From contig JAXEJQ010000075.1 in assembly GCA_034101475.1 (NCBI GenBank), positions 20,200-84,199 of the forward strand: a stretch of 64,000 bases of DNA. Reading direction: 5' to 3'. Shown here piece by piece: positions 60,177 to 64,000 of the stretch. The translations under genes and the position numbers were made by a program. Under the pieces are notes generated by a model that saw nothing but the letters and a program-made list of their open reading frames with translations, searched no databases and was not told the origin of the DNA. The first letter of the stretch is position 1; every line of letters starts with the position of its first letter. Source of the DNA: Limivivens sp034101475. Lineage in GTDB: Bacteria; Bacillota; Clostridia; Lachnospirales; Lachnospiraceae.

Positions 60177-61393
60177 TTTTTTACGTATTAAGATGGATCT
60201 GTACCCTGGTACTGGCTTTTCTTGCCGGGAAGCTGATCACGAAACTGAAAATGCCCGCCATTTTAGGCTGGCTGATTGCCGGGATGCTTCTCGGCCCCAA
60301 CGCCCTGGGCCTGATGCCCCAGGAAGTGATGAATTCCGCCTGGTATCACGGAATTATCACCTGGATGCAGTGTGCCTTTGGCCTGATGCTTGGCACGGAA
60401 CTGATCTGGAAAAAAATCAGGGCATATGGAAAAGCGCTGATGATCACCACACTCACCCAGTCTCTCGGGACCTTTGCCCTGGTCTCCCTGGTGTTTGCCG
60501 CAGTATTTTATTTTACCGGAGTCCCCGTCTATCTGGCCTTTGCCTTCGGCGGAATCGCTCTTGCCACTGCACCGGCGCCGGCCGTTTCCATCGTACAGGA
60601 ATTCCATACCCACGGACCGGTGACGGATACCCTGCTTCCCATGGCAGTACTGGATGATATTGTGGGAATCGCTGTCTTTTTCACAGTAAATTCCTTTATT
60701 GCCCGGGCTGTTTCCGGAGGAACGGTTCCTCTGTATATGATTCCGGTCATGATTTTCCTTCCGATTGTCATCGGAGCAGCAACGGGCTTCCTGACCGGAT
60801 TGATTCTGAAGAAAAACCCTGGTAAGGCCGGAACGCTTGCCGCTCTTCTGGCAGGTATTACCATCACGGCTGCCATTGGAACCCTTTTTAATACCAGGGT
60901 ATTCACCAATATCTCCCTGAATTACATGCTCATGGGTGTGGCTTTCTCGGCAGTTTTTTCCAATATGCTTCCGGAAGAACAGCTCCAGCGCCTGGTCGGA
61001 TGGTTTCATCCGATTCTCGCCGTCAGCCTTCTGACCGCCATTGTGGATCTGGGAGCGCCGCTGGATTACCATCTGATCCTTGGAGCGGGGCTGTATACCT
61101 TTCTTTATATTGCAGCCCGGACATGCGGAAAGTATTTTGGCGCAAGATTCGGGGCAAAAGCATCCAAAATGCCCAAAACCGTCCAGAAATACCTGGGCTT
61201 TACCCTGCTTCCCCATTCCGGTGTCTCCCTGGTTTTTACCGGAATCATCTGTTCCGTGCTGGCTGCCTCTGAGCCGGACCTGGCGGTTATCGTAAAAGGA
61301 ACCATTGCGGCCGCAGCTGTAATCAATGAAATCATCGCCGTCCTTGCCGCGAAAAAAGGGTTTGAGCTGGCTGGCGAGATCAATGCTGCCTAA
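60173..61393 (+). CDS. Cation:proton antiporter (CPA2-like)
   Basis: 406 residues with about 12 helices. Features: MPAILGWLIAGMLLGPNALG near the N-terminus, AIALATAPAPAVSIVQEF-like ion pore segment near 135, and LPMAVLDDIVGIAVFF with two acidic residues that carry ions in Na+/H+ exchangers. It likely exchanges K+ or Na+ for protons. Controlled by the overlapping tetR gene. Confidence 0.9.
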   Translation: MIFYVLRWICTLVLAFLAGKLITKLKMPAILGWLIAGMLLGPNALGLMPQEVMNSAWYHGIITWMQCAFGLMLGTELIWKKIRAYGKALMITTLTQSLGTFALVSLVFAAVFYFTGVPVYLAFAFGGIALATAPAPAVSIVQEFHTHGPVTDTLLPMAVLDDIVGIAVFFTVNSFIARAVSGGTVPLYMIPVMIFLPIVIGAATGFLTGLILKKNPGKAGTLAALLAGITITAAIGTLFNTRVFTNISLNYMLMGVAFSAVFSNMLPEEQLQRLVGWFHPILAVSLLTAIVDLGAPLDYHLILGAGLYTFLYIAARTCGKYFGARFGAKASKMPKTVQKYLGFTLLPHSGVSLVFTGIICSVLAASEPDLAVIVKGTIAAAAVINEIIAVLAAKKGFELAGEINAA

Positions 61394-61417
61394 CGCATTT
61401 TTCTCACCGTCCAAAAC

Positions 61418-61456
61418 AGCAAAAGGACGTCATGTAAAGCATGACGTCCTTTTGCT
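61418..61456. terminator. Terminator between convergent genes
   Basis: Perfect 17-bp stem AGCAAAAGGACGTCATG with a 5-base loop. The T run lies within the stem. It separates the antiporter (plus) from the 130-residue gene (minus). Confidence 0.8.
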
Positions 61457-61483
61457 ACGCATTTCTGCAATCCCTCGGAAGCT

Positions 61484-61876
61484 TTATCGGATAATTTCAA
61501 AGGATATGCTGCCTTCTGCCCGTTTTCCCTTCACTGTCAGAAGGTAGTCTCCCTCCTCCGGGATCTCTACCTGGAAGGAACTGAGCTCCATATCATTTCC
61601 CTGATAAACAGGCGTTTTCCCTTCCTGTCCGATGGATACCGCCAGCCGGCCGGCAGCCCGTACCAGGCTTGTCTCGATCTTATCACCCTTTTCCAGATGA
61701 AAGGACACTGACTGCGCACAGTTCAGGGGATAAAAACTCATGGAAAACCGGTTTTCCCCAATATTCTGGCAGAATTCGGAGCCGTCTTTTCCAGAAAGCC
61801 GGAACAGACAGAACAAACACACCAAAGTCAGTACCGCAATGAGGATGCCGGACAGTCTTCTTAAGCTTGTTCTCAT
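61484..61876 (-). CDS. Small membrane-anchored protein of unknown function
   Basis: 130 residues. An N-terminal positively charged helix (about 8-28) that may be a signal anchor is followed by a beta-rich domain of about 95 residues (SVSFHLEKGDKIETSL, FQVEIPEEGDYLLTVKGKR), which looks like a PPC- or carbohydrate-binding-like sandwich. Two cysteines in the external part. Start overlaps the 22-residue ORF (ATGA). Function not recognised. Confidence 0.6.
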   Translation of the reverse strand: MRTSLRRLSGILIAVLTLVCLFCLFRLSGKDGSEFCQNIGENRFSMSFYPLNCAQSVSFHLEKGDKIETSLVRAAGRLAVSIGQEGKTPVYQGNDMELSSFQVEIPEEGDYLLTVKGKRAEGSISFEIIR

Positions 61877-61941
61877 TTCTTTCTCCTCCCGGGAAGCAGA
61901 TGCCTGCCTGTAAGATAACGAATCTCAATGATCGGGTTCAT
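61873..61941 (-). CDS. 22-residue ORF coupled to the small membrane protein
   Basis: Encodes MNPIIEIRYLTGRHLLPGRR plus two lysines. GGAG precedes the ATG by 7 bases and its stop overlaps the next start (ATGA), so it is arranged like a real translated gene between pspC-like and the 130-residue gene. Too short for the open-frame caller and no family known. May be a leader peptide that couples translation. Confidence 0.45.
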   Translation of the reverse strand: MNPIIEIRYLTGRHLLPGRRKK

Positions 61942-61961
61942 GGTCCTTCTCCTTTCGCCTG

Positions 61962-62153
61962 TCAATACTCCGGACTATAGGGGATAATAACAGCAGCAAC
62001 GAGATAAGCCAGGAAGCCGCTGCCTCCCAGTGCGCAGAACAGTACCCAGATCAGCCGGACCAGAGAAGGATCTATACCCAAATATTCCGCAATACCTCCG
62101 CAGACACCGGACACCATTTTGTTTGTATTTGATTTATACAGTTTTTTCATCAT
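61962..62153 (-). CDS. PspC domain protein
   Basis: 63 residues. KMVSGVCGGIAEYLGIDPSL is the PspC signature, followed by a membrane helix (WVLFCALGGSGFLAYLVAAV). PspC proteins belong to envelope stress responses. AAGGA precedes the double ATG; the second ATG (62150) is equally possible. First gene of a three-gene cluster. Confidence 0.85.
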   Translation of the reverse strand: MMKKLYKSNTNKMVSGVCGGIAEYLGIDPSLVRLIWVLFCALGGSGFLAYLVAAVIIPYSPEY

Positions 62154-62262
62154 CTTTTCCTTCCTCCATATTCAAAAACCTTCTTGTTATCCTTATTCTA
62201 CAGGATCTGGTGTTTCTCAGATAGGCAGATTTTCCAGATGATTGTGTCAGTTTTATAGATTC

Positions 62263-62305
62263 AAAAAACGCGGAGTGAACTGCCAAACTGCCGTATCACT
62301 CCGCG
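62263..62305 (-). terminator. Terminator after AraC-type response regulator
   Basis: CGCGGAGTGA/TCACTCCGCG 10-bp stem followed on the minus strand by a run of six T. Confidence 0.85.
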
Positions 62306-62355
62306 CCCGGATATTCCGTTTTTCAAACTGGCTGATTCCTGCAGTCATTCAGCCA

Positions 62356-63120
62356 TTATCTCAAATCCGCTGTTTCCATTCCCTCCAGGAATTCTCTCCG
62401 GTACTGGGAAGGTGTAATCCCTTCTGATTTTTTAAATACCTTGGTAAACACCCGATAGTCCCCGTACCCAGACTTTTCCGAAATTTCCGCTATGGAAAGA
62501 GACGTAGAAAGCAGAAGCTTCTTCGCCTTTTCCATCCGGATATTCGTCAGGTAAGCCAGGAAGCCCACGCCGATCTCATTCTTAAAAAGCTGGCTGATAT
62601 ACTGTGAATTCATGTGGAATTCCTCCGCCAGGACAGAAAGACTGATTTCTTCCGCCAGATGCTCCTGCAAATACCGGGTAATGCCTGTGATGGCACGTTC
62701 CTCCTGTTCCTGGGACGCCTCCGCATCCGCGACACGCTGTTCAAACAGGGAAATTTTCAGGTTATCAATGCAGGTACCGAATTCCTCATAATTCACGGGC
62801 TTAAGAATATAATCCGTTATCTGCAGCCGCAGGGCCTGCTGGCAATAGGAAAAATCATCATAGCCCGAAACGATCACATACGCAATCCGTGGATGCTTGA
62901 TGCGGCTGAGCTGAATCACCTTCAGGCCGCTCATAATCGGAATATTGATATCCATGATCACAATATCCGGACGAAGGGTATCAATTTTTGCCAGGGCTTC
63001 CATCCCATCAGCCGCCTCGCCCACCACCTCACAGTTGTGAGCTTCCCAGTCAAACAGGCGTTTGAAGCCCTCACGGATCATAATTTCATCGTCCACCAGC
63101 AATACTCTCAGCTTTTTCAT
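62356..63120 (-). CDS. AraC-type response regulator (orphan)
   Basis: 254 residues. Receiver domain with LLVDDEIMIREGFKRLFDWE and phospho-Asp in VIMDINIPIMSG, short linker, then AraC helix-turn-helices (ISLSVLAEEFHMNSQYISQL, LSIAEISEKSGYGDYRVFTK). Half the size of the YesN protein at 25.6 kb. No kinase gene is adjacent on either side, so its partner must lie elsewhere. GGAGG lies 7-8 bases before the start. Confidence 0.9.
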   Translation of the reverse strand: MKKLRVLLVDDEIMIREGFKRLFDWEAHNCEVVGEAADGMEALAKIDTLRPDIVIMDINIPIMSGLKVIQLSRIKHPRIAYVIVSGYDDFSYCQQALRLQITDYILKPVNYEEFGTCIDNLKISLFEQRVADAEASQEQEERAITGITRYLQEHLAEEISLSVLAEEFHMNSQYISQLFKNEIGVGFLAYLTNIRMEKAKKLLLSTSLSIAEISEKSGYGDYRVFTKVFKKSEGITPSQYRREFLEGMETADLR

Positions 63121-63607
63121 TTCTTTGCCTCCTCAGAAACAGGCAGCAGTATTTTTTGCACTCCCTTTCACTCAGTATACCTGAGATCGCTCTTCAAAGA
63201 TAGAGGGAAAATACAGAAAAATGTGTTCATTTTATAGCCATTGTCCCAGAATCTGTTATAATCCTCCCCAGCAAAATCCCTTTCTTCTATGTCGTTTTCG
63301 AACTTTCTTTTTCCTCGATCAATCCACAAATCTGATACATCAACAACATATTCCCTCTGTACTGCCGGAAACATCTTCTCAAACACCTCTAATCGATCTC
63401 ATCCTTTCAGACAATCCTCCTGTCATTTTCCTTTCCGGTTTGCAATCTCCTCCTTCAGCCAGTCGGTCAGTTTATCCACGTCCATTGTTTCCCTTGCATT
63501 TCCAGTCCATTCAGACTGTTTCTTTTTTGTTCTTTTTTGTTCTTTTTTTGCTTGTTACTTATTTTTTGTTTCTTTCAGGATTAATTATGACTTTTTGCTT
63601 TTCTGTT
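63121..63607. other. A/T-rich gene-poor stretch before LRR protein
   Basis: No credible gene; a 72-residue minus-strand frame lacks a family or strong start. Contains a GAACAAAAAA-type 10-base repeat (63521-63552, minus sense) and a possible TATACT box (63175-63180) for the response regulator, without a clear -35. No terminator hairpin was seen behind the LRR gene. Confidence 0.5.
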
Positions 63608-64000
63608 TTACTTTTTCCTGATTGTCGCCTTTGCGTTCAGCCCAGCCGTCTTCAAAAGCTTGGACAGCTTGGAATACTGAGCCTTCGGTACCGTCACCAC
63701 TGTATTTTTCAGTGTTCCGGAGAATGCATTCTTTCCAATAGAAGTGATGGTCTTCGGCAGCACAAAACTCTTGGCCTTGCTGCAGTTTTTGAATGCGCCG
63801 GCTCCGATACTGGTCACACGGAACGTGGTCTTGCCGATCTTCACAGTTTCCGGAACGGTATATTTCGCCAGGCTCTTACTGGAAACGCCTGTCACCTGGA
63901 CCGTTCCGTTCTTCTTATCCGATTTCGTAATCTTATACTTCAGGCCGTCCACAGTGGCCGTATAGCCCTTCCTGGGAACCTCCGGCGTCCAGACTGCTTT
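63608..64000 (-). CDS. BspA-type leucine-rich-repeat surface protein (C-terminal end)
   Basis: Minus-strand frame open to the right edge, so 131 C-terminal residues are visible and the start lies outside. It begins with a linker (WTPEVPRKGYTATVDG), then a repeat region YTVPETVKIGKTTFRVTSIG, GAFKNCSKAKSFVLPKTITS and IGKNAFSGTLKNTVVTVPK, with the LRR_5 pattern. The short C-terminal tail has KLLKTAGLNAKATIRKK. Such proteins are secreted adhesins or cell-surface proteins in gut anaerobes. Confidence 0.85.
   Translation of the reverse strand, partial: KAVWTPEVPRKGYTATVDGLKYKITKSDKKNGTVQVTGVSSKSLAKYTVPETVKIGKTTFRVTSIGAGAFKNCSKAKSFVLPKTITSIGKNAFSGTLKNTVVTVPKAQYSKLSKLLKTAGLNAKATIRKK

Noticed and set aside
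60263..61414. 383-residue minus-strand frame opposite the antiporter
   Set aside because: Shadow of a real membrane-protein gene; low-complexity, no domain.
63168..63386. 72-residue minus-strand frame before the response regulator
   Set aside because: No family, and it overlaps likely promoter sequence; start unsupported.

Overview
The window looks like chromosome from a gut-type Clostridia, most likely family Lachnospiraceae. The evidence is low-GC Gram-positive promoters and GGAGG ribosome sites, a T-box in front of thrS, [FeFe]-hydrogenases of two classes, a YesMN plus LplABC-type sugar locus, AzlCD, and BspA-type leucine-rich repeats. Almost all genes lie on the minus strand. The plus-strand exceptions are an AraC regulator (about 35.0 kb), a MATE/MerR pair (about 42-44 kb), a TetR/antiporter pair (about 59.5-61.4 kb) and a broken thioesterase (about 13 kb). 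No tRNA, rRNA, CRISPR array, transposase or phage gene was seen.

Layout. 0-4.2 kb: a sensor fragment running off the left edge, a V4R protein, a hydantoinase/oxoprolinase-family protein and a tandem-domain RhaM-like protein. 4.4-7.1 kb: methionine ABC transporter metNIQ. 7.1-11.3 kb: trimeric NADH-dependent [FeFe]-hydrogenase (HydC-HydB-HydA order), bounded by a clear promoter and terminator. 11.3-13.9 kb: a DUF5808-like membrane protein and a small repeat-rich island. Two diverged inverted repeats there flank an acyl-CoA thioesterase split by a 183-bp palindromic insertion.

13.9-36 kb: a large glycoside-utilisation locus. It holds GH78, a MATE exporter, a domain-permuted GH3, a GH106-like enzyme, an LplABC-type importer, a YesMN two-component system, two GH2 enzymes and a divergent AraC regulator. 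None of the glycosidases shows a signal peptide, so import of short rhamnose-containing glycosides followed by cytoplasmic cleavage is the simplest reading. The transporter has no ATPase gene nearby and one permease carries a C-terminal frameshift.

36-42 kb: an ATP-grasp ligase with two alpha/beta-hydrolases (function unknown), proC, and two G3E GTPases, one histidine-rich and one with a C-terminal domain resembling YcgQ. 42-44.4 kb: MATE/MerR pair with a textbook 19-bp-spacer MerR operator. 44.4-50.3 kb: an OmpR-type two-component system, two GT4 glycosyltransferases and a TVP38 protein. 50.3-54.1 kb: a stand-alone group B [FeFe]-hydrogenase-like protein and thrS with a T-box leader. 54.1-59.2 kb: MFS transporter, AzlCD, an RsmH outside any dcw cluster, and a Na+-dependent symporter. 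59.4-64 kb: TetR/antiporter operon with a long palindromic leader, small PspC-type genes, an orphan AraC-type response regulator, and the 3' end of a leucine-rich-repeat surface protein running off the right edge.

The least explained items are the palindromic insertion and inverted repeats around the thioesterase, a leader repeat shared by two unrelated operons, the ATP-grasp/double-hydrolase cluster, the GTPase/YcgQ-like fusion and a candidate small RNA near 55.5 kb. All assignments come from reading motifs and gene order; no database search was run.
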